A stretch of 64,000 nt of DNA from Zychaea mexicana (lineage: Eukaryota > Mucoromycota > Mucoromycetes > Mucorales > Lichtheimiaceae): NCBI RefSeq assembly GCF_025766255.1, contig NW_026516756.1, positions 1 through 64,000 on the forward strand. Reading direction: 5' to 3'. Shown one piece after another: positions 47,487 through 59,509 of the stretch. Positions within the stretch are counted from its first letter, which is position 1, and each line of letters begins with the position of its first letter. Made by a program: the position numbers and the translations under genes. The notes below the pieces were generated by a model, which was not told where the DNA came from, ran no database searches, and saw only the letters and a program-made list of their open reading frames with translations.

Positions 47487-50400
47487 TAGGGATCCTCATC
47501 AGAACCGTGGAACCGGAACCGAACCGAACCGGAACCGTAAAAACACGGTTCGGTTCCTATCAAGAACCGAACCGGAACCGAACCGACATTTTCTACGTAG
47601 AACCGAAGAACCGAAGACTACATGGTGCTTTTAATGATTTCATGATTAACACAATGAGTGACTAGAATTTAAACTAAAGAAGCAAAAGACCATTCACAAA
47701 ACGTCGAAGATATATTTTGTTTCCCAAAGAGACCCTGTATATAAAGGTCTGATCTTTATTTTGTTGCACGGACGGTATATCAAGACGAAGGGAACAAAAA
47801 GGAAGTAGAAAATGAAGAGCGGAGGGGAGGAAGGGGCAGGAAAAAAAGGTAGTGGGAAAGCAGAAAGAGGAAGCAAAGAAAGAGAAAGCAAAGAGGGGGA
47901 AAAAGGGCAGAAGAAAAAGGAGCACGGAAAAAAAAGGAAGGACTAATCGTCGAAGTCAAAGGAGCACCATGAATCTAGAAGCATCAAACGTTCGATGCTT
48001 TCCGGTTGGAGGCGATTGCGCGTGTACGGCAGTAACAGTCGACTTCGTGAAAAGCACCGTTCTGAGGGTGTTGAAGTAACCGGAACCGCCAAGTACTGCG
48101 CTGCCATTGCTGCCAAATTGGGCCACTGTGGCTGGGATTTCCAGTAGTTCAAGACCGGCGATCCTTGCCCCTCCTGGCTTGGTTCTGGTCTTCTTAACCG
48201 TTCTTCCAAGTAATCGTCCAATTCGTCGCCGCTCGTTGATGTTCTGTATAGATCGTACAGCTTTTGCACCTCTTCATTCACCTCCGGCCGCATAGCAACG
48301 TCCTTGGGGAATGCAGCCCAGGCTCGGTGCACAATATTTTGGCTCATGACTTGGTACTCGGGTTCCCATCCAGCTTGGCGCCACCAAGAAAACTTCATCC
48401 GAGGATCCATCGCCGTTGCAATGGCGTATACGTCCGTGTCATCGACCTTGCAGTAGTATTTTCGAAGCTTTTCCAGGCCGCGTCTTACTGCTCGTTTCAA
48501 TTCTCGTGGATATTCCTTGTTATCGACGTCTTCCAGGCAATCCATGAGCTTGTTGTAGTGTGCAATGGCGACATTGATGGTGGCGTGGCTCGTACTTGCT
48601 GAGAGGTCCAAGGTGGACTCGTAAAATGGCTTCAGCATTTCCCTCAGCTGGTCAACTCGCTTCCACTCTTCTTGCGTTAGGATGTATAGGAGGAGCTCGT
48701 CGTTGGTGCTATTGGTGCACATCACATTGTACGGTTCGCGCAGTAAGGAAGCACGGGCAAGCATCTAGTATGTGGAGTTCCAGCGGGTGCACACATCGAG
48801 TTGGAGGATGAGCTGGGTACAACAATCAGTTTGCTGCTGGCGCATGAACTTCTCCGAGCGTTGGGGTGAGGAACTATGTCATTAAACAGCGTGATGAGTA
48901 CATAGTGCTAATGAATATCTCAAGTAGTAAAAACGGCTGTTTGATGATAGTGATAACTTACCGAATCTTCGTAATTCCTTTGCACAGCTTGATAAGTACG
49001 CTCATCGCTTCTATTTCTTGCTCTTCCAAAACTTGCTCAGCATTGACCTTGTATGTTGCATCGACATCGCCATCGTTCCCTCCTTCTAGATCATCGGCGT
49101 CGGTATCGGCACAAACATCGTTCGTTACTGGTTCCAATCCCCAACGCAGAATATCCTGGACAGCCAAGTTAAGCACATGACCAAGGCAGGGTATATGATG
49201 CTTATCAGCGCGGAACGACCTACAGTTATAATGGTATTATGTAAGTTTACAAATAGGCTATACTATACATTATGCATTGCTATATTAATTTTGAGTGCTT
49301 ACCATCCGTTCTCGTTACCGTGCTCTTCGATGACACGGGCCATTTTTTTCATGTTGGAGGCATTATCCGTCGTAATCGTGAACAACTTGGGTCCTAAGCC
49401 GAAGTCGTGCAAGACACCTATGAAAGCATTGGCCAAGTTTTCCGCCGAGTGGGGTCCGTTCAGTGGCACAAAGCCAAGGATAACTTCATGCATTTTCCAG
49501 GTTGTTTGCGAGATCCAGTGCCCAGTAACAGTTAAGAAGGCATCGTTGTATGGGCTGGTCCAACCGTCGAGTGTGCACGAAATCGTAGGAAGCGTATCCA
49601 ATAAGGAACGTAACTTGGCTTTGTAAAGCTTGTACTCTTCAATGGTCTAAAGGTAAATTCAAAGGAATAGGATATTAGAATTATTTTCTTTTTGATGGTG
49701 CATAACTAAAAAAAACAAAATCACTAATTTCTTTACCTTTCTTGTGATAGTATCGGCACTTGGAAGCTTCACCATTTCCATGTCACTTGCAGATTGCGCG
49801 ATTTCCAAAAGTTCTTGCAATTCATCATTTTCAGCCATGGTAAATGGTAACTTGCTTTTTACGATAAATTTGATGAACGCCTTGATGAATAGTTCGGCAG
49901 TGAATACACGGGCACGTTTCGATTGTACAAACGAGTCAAGTGGACCGCCAGCACGCTTAGTTCCGGTATGTGGACCATGTTCCTTGGTGACATTATGGAC
50001 CTTGTTCAAGTGCTTGATAACGGCGGACGTGGAGCCTTGTTCGGATGCAAACGTCTTGCCACAGTTTGCAACTAGACATCGGATGCGCGGCTTGCCATTG
50101 TCGTCATCATAGCGCTCGCCTAACTTGTTCTTGATCACCCAGCTTTTCTCCTTAGAAGCAGCACTGCCTTGCGATCGTACGATGGACATAGAAACAGATT
50201 CGGAATCAGTGATGACCTCTCCATCCGTCTCTTCAGCAGTAAGCGATACACTATCCACCGACATGGCAGAAGGCATACGAGGTAATGTGGGAGCTCGGAC
50301 AGGATTTTCTTGCGCCTTACATAAAATATTACAAGCATCGATATATGTTAGGGATTTGCGATACAACACGATACAATACAACACGATACAACACGACACA

Positions 50401-51866
50401 ACACAGCACGACCGATCACAGATTGATAATTACCCCATCATGAAGAGCAGCACGGGCATCGCGGGAAGAAGAACCAGCTTGGTAAGGCATATTTTGAGAT
50501 GAATGAAAACGGTAAAGTGTTTGAGGTAGAGTAGTGTGTCAAGTATATAGAGGATACACGGATCGATGATGCGAAGAATAAAGCCCTTTATATATCATTC
50601 AATTTTATCCAAAGCAATGAACCGATTGCTGCTAATCATTACTATGATGATCTCATCGATGTTAGTGTGTTTCTGGATAATGAGTCCCGGTCCATGATAT
50701 CATCACGTTTTACTATATACAATACACTTCTTCCAATCTAGCAAAACGATGATATCATGTAAGTTCGCCTCATTATGGTGGGTTAATGCTGTAACTATCA
50801 ATGCTTCTATACAATAACCGCTGGCAGGTAACCAAATAGGGAAAATGATATCATCGCTTTCTCTTACTTAAGCATACATCTTCCGACAGATTGAATAATA
50901 TGACATCATTTTCACACTTCTTCCGACGTCAAGTTATCATAAACAGATCTTTGCTAACCTCTCCTCAAAGCTAAACATGAGCTTCTATTTCACCCTCGGA
51001 TTATATCCCATCTTTTAAGTTTGAAGAAAACACTATATATGTTTTACATGTGAATTGGCATATAACTTGCTTTCTACCGGTACCGTGGTATGTAAGTAAA
51101 ACTCCAAAGTAAAAAGGATACTGCTTTGTCAGTACACCATCTCCGATCGAAACGGAACTTTAGACAACTTCACACTTCACTTTGCCGCTCACGACATCTT
51201 TGTTCATGACGTATTGCTTGTAGGTTTAGCGTTTTTGTTCGTGACGTACTGCTTGTTTAACGGCGGCCTTTGCTCATGACGTACAACTTGTACCTCAACC
51301 CATTCTTTTGCTCAGATCAAGTCTGTGCATCTCGTCTGAGATTGGGCATTTCAGATTCCTGGAAATCTTTTCTTTTTTGTTTTTGCTTTCCTTTATCATT
51401 AGATATTATACACGGCGCAGACATTCACAGACACATATTAGCATGTCTATTACTGCATAGTTTTCCCCCAATTCATACCTAGTTAATATCATACTTTACT
51501 AATAAACGATATCATGCTTCAAATATTTTAAGCTCAATAAGTTATTTTCTTGGCTTTATGCTGCGATTCTTTAATAGCTGATTGCTTCTCGTTTACATTG
51601 TTCCCCCTGCTCATTTTGACTCATCGTTCACTGCAACATGTTGAAATAAACTTTCTTTTACTCTAATCATTAAAATTTATTATAAAATTTGATGCTATAT
51701 CAGCTTTTCATGTAAGAACTGAATTTTCCTCTTTTTATATATAAGCTCGGTTCGGTTCTACGGTTCCACGGTTCCTCATGGTTCGGTTCGGTTCGGTTCC
51801 ATCCTTTTCACGGTTCGGTTCGGTTCCCTTCAAGAACCAAACCGAACCGAACCGTGAGGACCCCTA
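47487..51866 (-). mobile_element. hAT transposon 1
   Basis: Ends TAGGGATCCTCA and, inverted, TAGGGGTCCTCA, flanked by a perfect 8-bp duplication as expected for hAT. Both ends carry arrays of GAACCG/GGTTCG (47500-47605 and 51748-51860). One multi-exon transposase on the minus strand. Near 51200-51295 three copies of TGACGTAnnnCTTGT lie upstream of the gene. Confidence 0.93.
47943..50490 (-). pseudogene. hAT transposase with BED finger, one in-frame TAG
   Basis: Exon 1 50434-50490 (MPYQAGSSSRDARAALHDG), exon 2 about 49738-50315, then about 49300-49650, 48960-49215 and 47943-48860. The BED finger is CLVANCGKTF … VIKHLNKVHN (C-x4-C, H-x4-H). The RNase-H-like core shows CTLDGWTSPYND and ITTDNASNMKKM, then IPCLGHVLNLAVQDI and DVCTRWNSTY. 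The hAT dimerisation end is LAAMAAQYLAVPVTSTPSER with LLPYTRNRLQPESIERLML. A TAG directly after RWNSTY (48765) is the only stop seen. All introns are 60-130 bp. Intron 1 holds a GTGTTGT microsatellite. Young copy inactivated by a point change, or rescued if the TAG is read through. Confidence 0.82.
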
Positions 51867-51874
51867 ACCGTTAT
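51867..51874. repeat. target-site duplication of the first hAT, right copy
   Basis: ACCGTTAT, identical to 47479-47486. Confidence 0.92.
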
Positions 51875-52140
51875 TTGCTGTTGTTGTTGCTGTAAAAGCT
51901 GCTGCATCTGTAAGTATTGTTGCTGTTGCCTTTGCTCTTGCTGCTCATACTGCTGTTGTGACTGGCGTTGCTGCTATCTATGTCGTTGTTGTTGTTGCTC
52001 GCGTTCTTGTTGTTGTTACTGCTCTTGCTGCCGTCTCCTTTCATCCCGACGCTCTATATACTGTAGGACCCTTTGTCTTTGCAGATTAAGAAGGGCCCTA
52101 TTTTACTGTTCTTGTTGCTGTTGATCTTCTTCTTCGTCAT

Positions 52141-52195
52141 CTTATTCTTCTTCTTCTTCTTCTTCTTCTTCTTCTGCTTCTTCTGCTTCTTCTCT
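52141..52195. repeat. TTC/GAA microsatellite
   Basis: Encodes the Glu run of the Merlin relic on the minus strand. Confidence 0.8.
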
Positions 52196-52573
52196 TTCCT
52201 CTTTAAGGTTAAGGGGGTCTATATTACCCTCCTCTTAGTCTAGATCATCTCCTTCTTCTACTGGTACTTCAGAGAAAGGTTCTAAGAGCCTAACAGCATC
52301 ATCAGTACTACCCTCAAAAGGTAGCTGCTGATCACTAGGATCTATGAAATATGATTCCCTTATAAGAGCATCCCCAGCGGTGGCTGTATCTGTAAAATAG
52401 CGATAAAAAAATACAGATTTTTGACTACAGCGGTAGCGCTAAATAGAAATGTAAATTAGTTTATCTCCATTTGCAACACCGTTGACGGCAAATATAGAGT
52501 CAATTTGCCGACGTGCTGAAAACTTTTCTTCTTCCTCCCTTTCTCTGCTTTCAATAAGCTAATTTTTTCTTCC

Positions 52574-53572
52574 ATGAGTCCCAACAACAGTAACAGCAAC
52601 AGCAACGATACCGAACCTATCAACGGCGGTCGAGGAAAGAGTTTCTCAGCAGCAGAAGATAAACAGCTATGTAATGCATGGTTGAATACGAGCATGTGTC
52701 CTGTCACAGGCGTTGAATTGAAAGGAGAGGCATTTTGGATTGCTATCCACAAAAGTTTTTTGGAACGCATGAAGGAGAGCGCAAAACTCGAGCTGGAAAG
52801 CACTGGATATGAAGTTCACATCATTGAACGTACTGTAAAGTCGATTAAGGATCGTTGGACCTATATCCACCCTAGAGTTTCCAAGTACATTGGCTGCGTT
52901 GCCCAAGTGGAGAGTGGTTATACAAGTGGCACAAATATAACTGACGAGGTGATTATCATAGCGTATATGCTGATATAGTTCGCATGGTAAACGTGATCCT
53001 ATCACCACTGTTATTTATATCAATGCAAATAAACCCTTATGAAGGTGGAAGCTGCCAAAGCACTGTTCGAGAGATATTACAAGCAAAGCTGGAATCTAAG
53101 CCATTGCTATGCTCTCTTCAAGAATGAGCCAAAGTGGATGTATCTTGGGAAGAAGAAGAAGGATGAGGAAGGGTCGACGGCCAGGGCCAACAACGCAAAG
53201 AAGGGGGGCGCGAATCAAGGCTCGAGTGAGCGACCCATCGGGCGCAAACAAGCAAAAGCGCAACGTGGCGAGAAGCGTCAACTCGAGTGGACGCGGAAAC
53301 GCGTTTCTTTGATGCAACGCCAATCAGACATCATCATCATGAACACGAACATAAGTGATATGGACGAGGACTCTGCGGAATACTTCCGTATAATGAAGAA
53401 AAGGGTCCTCAAGGCTTTGAAGGAGGAAGAAAAAGCTGCTGAACAAAGCAGTGTGGATGAACTAGATGCCGCAGCTGTCATAGAAGAAGAGAGTGTAGAA
53501 GATGAAAAAGGAGAAGAAGAGGAAGAAAGTAGAAAAGATGCAAATGACGAACATGTAAGCGATGAAAATTAA
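52574..53572 (+). CDS. Myb/SANT-like partner protein of the Harbinger element
   Basis: Exon 1 52574 to about 52956: KSFSAAEDKQLCNAWLNTS, then GEAFWIAIHKSFLERMKES, RTVKSIKDRWTYIHPRVSKY, a trihelix or Myb-like DNA-binding fold. A roughly 80-bp intron (GTGATT … ATGAAG, unusual AAG acceptor) joins VEAAKALFERYYKQSW and FKNEPKWMYLGKK. The tail is basic, then a coiled coil rich in Glu and Lys. In PIF/Harbinger elements this protein carries the transposase to the ends and into the nucleus. No stop in the reading frame; it appears intact. Confidence 0.8.
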
Positions 53573-53583
53573 AAGATCAATGT

Positions 53584-54952
53584 TTATTCTGAGCTCTCTC
53601 CATGACGGCTCCATAGATGATCGATCAAATCTTCTTTCAACTGTGCATGAACTTGACTATCTCTAATGTCTACATGTCGTTGGATGAACTCTTCTAAAGT
53701 TTGTTGATCGCGATTGATCTGCGGTGTCGTAGGATCGTGGTATTGGAATCGGCTATTATCCGTATCAATCTGCAATGGTAGCTTGTACCTAGCACGCTCA
53801 TCCTCCACGATCATATTATGCAGGATAATACACGAAGTCATGACATTATGAATATCTTCACGTTTCTATAATCTTACAGGTCGTTGGATTATACCGAAGC
53901 GTGATTGCAATGCACCAAAAGCACGCTCGACATCCTTGCGATATGCTTCTTGCTTTCTTTTGAATAAGTACATAGAAAATAGGTTTTAATAAGAGCATAG
54001 TGCAATCATATTTCAGTACCTGTTCTTTGGGTGCTATAGGTTCGCCAGGAATCGATTGTATTAAAGTTGCCCATTTTGGATAAATTCCGTCAGCGAGATA
54101 GTATCCTTTGTTATATACGTGGTCACCAATAGTAAACTCGACGGGTGGTATACGACCAGCGGCAAGATCAGCAAACAAATGTGAACGATGTAGCACATTG
54201 ATATCATTGAGGGAGCCAGGGAGCCCAAAGAATGCGTGCCAGATCCATAAGTCATAGGATGCCACTGCCTCAAGAATAATTGTGGCCTTTTTTTCTTTTC
54301 CTTGGTACTGGCCCCTCCAAGCAGTAGGACAATTCTTCCATTCGACATGCATGCAATCAAGAGACCCAAGCATGCCCGGAAAGTTGCGCTTTTCAGCAAA
54401 AGCCAACAGCCTCTTGATATCTTCTGCATTGGGCGCACGAAGATATTCGTCACCAAAAGCCTTGATTACTGCCGAGCAAAATCGCTTTAAACACTCTAAA
54501 GCAGTGCTTTCACCCATCCGAAGATATTCGTCGACTACCTTGGCACTGCCTCCGTAAGCAAGTTGTCTCATCGCAGCAGATACTTTTTGCAACGTCGAAT
54601 GGCCCGGTTTTAACGCAGCATCATACTTTTGTTCAAAGTAATTGTCATGCTGTTTTACGCCTTCTACTATACGTAAAAAAAGATCACGTTCCATACGGTA
54701 GACGCGCCAAAAGTCTTTATCGTCATATACGGAATCTTCAGCAAAGTAGTCCTTGTATAGACGATCTGCGCCAGCTACACGGTCGCGTTCCTTTGTTTTG
54801 CACCCAGGAACAGACCCGTTTTTACGGGTTGGTGTTTCTCTATGCTTTCTGGCAAGCATTTGAAAAAGGCGTTTTCGTCTGCGGGTTCCAATAATAGCAC
54901 TCTCTTCTTCCTCTTCGAGGAGAAGATCAAAAAGTTCGGATGCTGTAGACAT
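53584..54952 (-). pseudogene. PIF/Harbinger DDE transposase, one in-frame TAG
   Basis: Starts MSTASELFDLLLEEEEE. Key blocks: KDFWRVYRMERDLFLRIV, ALKPGHSTLQKVSAAMRQLA, GMLGSLDCMHVEWKNCP (first Asp, about residue 200), LPGSLNDINVLHRSHLF, IPPVEFTIGDHVYNKGYYLA (second Asp region) and QEAYRKDVERAFGALQSRFG (Glu). Between the last two a break of about 70 bp near 53950-54020 is either an intron with a weak AAG acceptor or a small lesion. A TAG after RPVRL replaces the Trp usual before REDIHNV; HNMIVEDERARY and the end at 53584 follow in frame. The element is therefore nearly intact. Confidence 0.82.
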
Positions 54953-56025
54953 AAAAGATAGGAACAGAAGAAAGGCAGTAATACCGAAAATACCGATTTC
55001 AAAATACCGAAACCATCAAAGAAGCCACTCTGGCGGTAAATTATTTTTTTATTTCGGATCTTGATTTTGCAGCTGGATTACCGAAACCGCTGGGGATGCT
55101 CTAACATGGAGAAAATGATTCCATAGATCATCAGCAAACCGCCTTTGCCAAATGAACCAAAAAAGCTGTTTTTAAACTAGCTTTTTAGTTCTATAGTTCC
55201 GGGTAATGAGCTGCTTTATCCCACCCCAATTGCCTAAAAGTGAGTATTAGATATTATATAAAAGGAGAATATTTTTTCTCAAAACTTAGCTTTAATAGTG
55301 TTGGTATGGATTTGTGTACCAGGAATAACAAAATATAGCTCATGGTTCACCATATGATAGGTATAACCCATCCTCTCTAACCGTTGGGTATTATAGGCTG
55401 TCTATCCATTAGAGTAAATGATTGATCCAGGAAGGATATACTTTTGGATCAAGTGCTCTAATGTAGGGCAGTTCCGCTGGTCTATATTCACCATCACAAT
55501 ACGTCTTTCTCGTGTCCGTTCTACTGCCCCTTAAACCCAAACACCTTTAACGTGGCTACTAATACCATTGGCGGACGGCTTTCTTTTGCCAAACTTCGAT
55601 TCGTCGATCTCTACAATAATTCCTGGGCCACTAATTAGTTCACCTATATTATTATTAGTTATAAAATACAATAATCAAAGTAGAAAGAGAAATATATATA
55701 CCTTTGAATATACTCTCCATATCTTCAATAATTAGTTGAAAGTAATCCTATCTTATCTGGCGAACTGTCTCCCAAGTTAGTTTAGTCTTATTAATAATAT
55801 TAGTAGCACTAGAGATAATTAACAATTCTAAACCAATTTGTAAGACAACATGTGGAGGTACATTCCGGTGTTGATAAAAGGAATGAGTCCGAACAGTCTA
55901 CTCCAAATTACAGCTAGTACATCGGGAAGTACCACTTGCTCCTCTAGACCAAGAAAGAGGCATATCTCGGTCATAGTTAAGGCACTTCATACTACAGTAA
56001 AAAATGCCTTCTTCATATAGATACT

Positions 56026-56594
56026 TGTGGTAAACCACACTACTTGAGATTGATCCAGACAACTCACCCCACTCCGCTGTCTTCGTAACCATTAGAACGC
56101 AGTAGAGAGAAGACTACATACACGGATGAATCAATTATTACATAATTAGCACCATATTGATAATCTCTCAAACATGGATTACCAATCGAGAATAACTCAG
56201 GACCAACCATTGTATACACATTGTCCTATTCTCGAGTTAGTCAGCACTTCCTTTGAATCTAGCTTATCTGAGTTGAGCGAAGTGTACCTATCGAGCGGAT
56301 ACTAATTCCAGCACTGACAAAGGTGAGACTTCGCTAAACAAGGAACACATTGATCATAGCAAAGATGACTCTTTACAATTAGAAGACAACGTCCATTATC
56401 ATGGCCGGCAAACTCAACCTTCCCATCCTTCTTCATCTTTGAAACATCCAAAATCTGGCATATCTGTGAGCCATTCATCAGTTCATCCAGACGGAAGTCT
56501 AGACACCATCTTCAACAGTATATAAAGGGTTGTGAATTCATTCAATAAAAATCATCAGATATTTGATTCTCAGTGTATTTCATATTGTCTTTTA
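56026..56594 (+). repeat. second copy of the TATA-containing dispersed repeat
   Basis: Matches 30626-31254, beginning TGTGGTAAACCACACTACTT and ending before the second hAT. A 60-bp piece around 56100-56160 is shorter or altered relative to the other copy. It overlaps the presumed 5' part of the Merlin relic. Confidence 0.6.
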
Positions 56595-57112
56595 TTTTTA
56601 TCTAGGGGTCGTCATTAACGGATTCGAAACGGATCGAGCGATTCCGAATCCGTTTCGTATAAAACGGATCAGCTCTTTTGCAATCCGGAATGGATCCAGA
56701 TTGTAAATATGGGATCCGAATCCGTTTCGTATAAATCCGGATCAAATCCGAAATCCGAGTATAGAGTTAAGTTTGAATACAAATTACTGAAAAGTGAGCT
56801 TTAGATGGTACAAGGTGGCATTTATTAAAATTAGCAGTAGTGAACATCAGAAAAAAAGAAGAGGATAGGGAAGAAGAAAAAGCAACCAGGGCATAGCTAC
56901 TGGAAGAAAGTAATAAAGAAGTCGAACGATCAATGAGGCAATGGCTTTGAAATAATGAAAAAAAGGGAGGGAAAGGGAAGTGGAATTTTTTTTATAGGTG
57001 ACTATGGGTCAAGGGAAAGGGAAGTAAAAAAAGGAGGGTAAGTGCGAAGAATTGCAGAACCGCTGTTTGTTTTCTCTAACACAACGTGGAAACGGCGAAC
57101 AGCAACTCCTTC

Positions 57113-59507
57113 TTAATCTTCACCAAAATACTTGGACCACGAGTCGAGCAGCACACTTGCTTCCAGTTTGCTATACCCAAGCCGATTCCGTTCACTTGGA
57201 ATGTATTGCTTGGCACGGGAGAAAAGCCGTTCAGATCCTGTTGATGAGGCTGGAATCACCAAGTATCGGCGTGCCATTTGCCTCAACTCTTGGCCACTGT
57301 TCACGTCCCTCCGCCAGAACTCCAAAACGATCGAAGTATGCTCACCGTCGGACTCGTCGATTACTGTATCCGTGGAAACATATCTTTCCAGCTGGTCCGT
57401 GTTCGATCTCCTCTTCTTGATCAACGCATCCGGGTTTGATGGGGATGGTTCTTGCGTTCTTGATGGCTTATATGTTTGCCACGTCTTCTGCACCATCTCA
57501 ATAGCCTCCTCGCGATACTCTCCCCAGTTCTCGTCTTCCCACCATTCGTATTTTAATCGAGGGTCCATGGCAGTAGCAACAGCAAAAGAGTGGCCTTGAG
57601 CCTTGCAGTAGTACCCTTTGAGCTTTTCCCAACCGCATTGTGTTGCGTGCACTAGCTCAGGCCACGTCTAACATATGAAGAAGTAGTCGTGTAAGTATGT
57701 GATGAATAGTGTTCGATAGAAATACGCATATATAGAGTTATAACCTACATCCTCCCATTTATTCATGTATAGTTCGAGCTTTTCAAGCAAACGGTTGTAA
57801 GCAAGAATGACCAGATTCATAGTTGCGTAGCTAGCGCCAGACAGCAATGGGGTCATTCGGGCGAACTCATAGAGTAACTCGGCCACCTTCTCCAGACATG
57901 TCTATTCGTCATCTGTCAAGAAGTATCCTTGAAGGGCCTCGAGATTCCGGCACGTCGTATTGTATGCACGCTTGACTGTAAGAGCTCTTTGGAGCATGGC
58001 ATATGTGGAATTCCAACGAGTGCGAACGTCCAATACCAGCTCACAGCGATCTTCAATCTCGTCCTGATCTACGGCTTCGTCGTTATCGTCGGTAGTTGGA
58101 TGTTGGTGGGCAACGACCTTGAACGAGCTATGATAATGATCCAGTCTTTGTGGAGACGCTCTGATGGCAACAATCCCTTTGTGAAGCTTACGCAACGTTT
58201 TGCCTAAGGTAAATTAAGTTTAATTACTATACACATGTTGATGGGTGGATATTGCTTTTTTTTTGCTTATTTACCTGCGTTGATGGTTGTAGTTATTTCT
58301 TGGTTGTCACTGTCCAAGGCTTGCTCTGCATTGTCGTACGCTTCCGCTTCTAAACCTTTGTGGAGGATCGCTTGCACCGCCAAATTGATTATATGCGTGA
58401 TGCAGGGGATACGATTCTCTTCGGCATCAAAGACATCGCGTCCAACAGCAAGTTCAATCTCTGTGGCCATTGTCGTCATATTGGATGCATTGTCGGTAGT
58501 CAGAAAGAACGGCTTGGACACGAGGTTCCAATCGTTCAGAACTTTCAGGAACGCCCCCGCCATGTTGGCACCAGTGTGAGGGCCGGAGAGAAGCTGGAGA
58601 CCTAAGGCAATGGATTGTTGGTTCCAGTCGTCATCGATCCAGTGGGCAGTGATACCAAGAAACGGAACCTTCCATTCACTTGTCCAAGCATCGACAGTGT
58701 ATGAGAGGCACGGCTGAGCTTGCAGGATGACATCAATACGGCTTCGCTGAACCTGGTACATGGTAAGCAAATCACGGGAGGCAGTACTGTCGCTTGGAAG
58801 TTTGACGTGGGTGAGACTTGGGGCTGATTGCACGAGGTTCAACAATCGCTGGAAGTAGGGATTTTTGACAATCATGAATGGCAATGCAGCAGACACAATG
58901 AACAAACACAGCACCCTGCGGAAGACCTCTGGATCAAACTGTTGGAAACGCGGCGTGGTGCTGCCTCCCAAATAAGTGTGGAGTGTATTATCTTTTGGTG
59001 GTGCATCGACGGGCATGTCCTTAGTGATACCGTGCTTCAACAAATGTTTTATAAGGCCGGTGGTTGTTCCTTGTGGATCCTTGTACTTTTTATTGCAGAA
59101 CTTGTCTCCCATGGGATAGCGGCAGTAGTAGTAGGTGATATTCTGGGCGTCGTTTACACCCTCGAACCATTTGTACAGCCAGCTCTTGCGTGCTTTAACC
59201 CCTTTTCCTTTCGGCTGGTGTTGCACGGAGGTCAATGCACCGGTTTCGCCGTCACTGGTGTTGTCAATCGCCTCATTGTCATGGTCGGTGGACATCGCAG
59301 AAAACTGGCGGGCTGTGGAAGGCGAGCTACCCATATGGTCAGGCATTGACGAATCCTATTTAAAGTCAAATAAATGTGTTGGGTCAGGTAAGTGAGGATA
59401 TACTGATATTCTTATAGAATAAAGGGTCAACTTACTTCATCAGACCAGTCATTATCGAGAGCAGAGGAGTTTCGTTTACCAGGGATGGAAAAAGAAGACG
59501 GATTCAT
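57113..59507 (-). pseudogene. hAT transposase with BED finger, one in-frame TAG
   Basis: Exon 1 ATG at 59507 (MNPSSFSIPGKRNSS), donor GTAAGT near 59435. The large exon 2 holds the BED finger (YYYCRYPMGDKFC … LIKHLLKHG), CLSYTVDAWTSEWKVPFLG, LLSGPHTGANMAGAFLKVL and FLTTDNASNMTTM. After an intron, LVLDVRTRWNSTYAMLQRAL and GYFLTDDE, TAG at 57902 where hAT proteins have Trp, then CLEKVAELLYEFARM. After another intron, FAVATAMDPRLKYEWW and the dimerisation block LRQMARRYLVIPASSTGSER and FSRAKQYIPSERNRLG. About 700 residues. It differs from hAT 1 in sequence but shares domain order and the same single-TAG damage. Confidence 0.82.
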
Positions 59508-59509
59508 GG

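Larger units (their letters stand above)
52366..55101. mobile_element. PIF/Harbinger transposon
   Basis: Inverted ends GAGCATCCCCAGCGGT, flanked by TAA at 52363-52365 and 55102-55104, the 3-bp duplication typical of PIF/Harbinger. Two convergent genes, Myb-like (52574-53572, plus) and DDE transposase (53584-54952, minus), as usual for this superfamily. Confidence 0.93.
51875..56092 (-). pseudogene. second Merlin-type transposase, heavily stopped, split by a PIF/Harbinger element
   Basis: From 56040 leftward: MKCLNYDRDMPLSWSRGAS, then GPGIIVEIDESKFGKRKPSA (first Asp), GVWV*GAVERTRERR, LPGSIIYSNG*TAYNTQR (second Asp lost in this reading; Trp to TAG), HTNTIKAKF and, after an intron, GNWGGIKQLITRNYRTKK and LFWFIWQRRFADDLWNHF. 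The Harbinger element then intervenes (52366-55101). The frame resumes as SYFIDPSDQQLPFEGSTDD, an acidic Glu run and a long Gln-rich tail to 51875. At least eight in-frame stops, all TAG or TAA and mostly at Gln or Trp positions. The gene belongs to the ISXO2/Merlin family but is longer-tailed and distant from the copy at 7603-9957. Confidence 0.7.

Noticed and set aside
47497..47605. Telomere-like repeats (GGTTCG)
   Set aside because: The array is confined to the two ends of hAT 1 and is not TTAGGG; it is a subterminal feature of the element.
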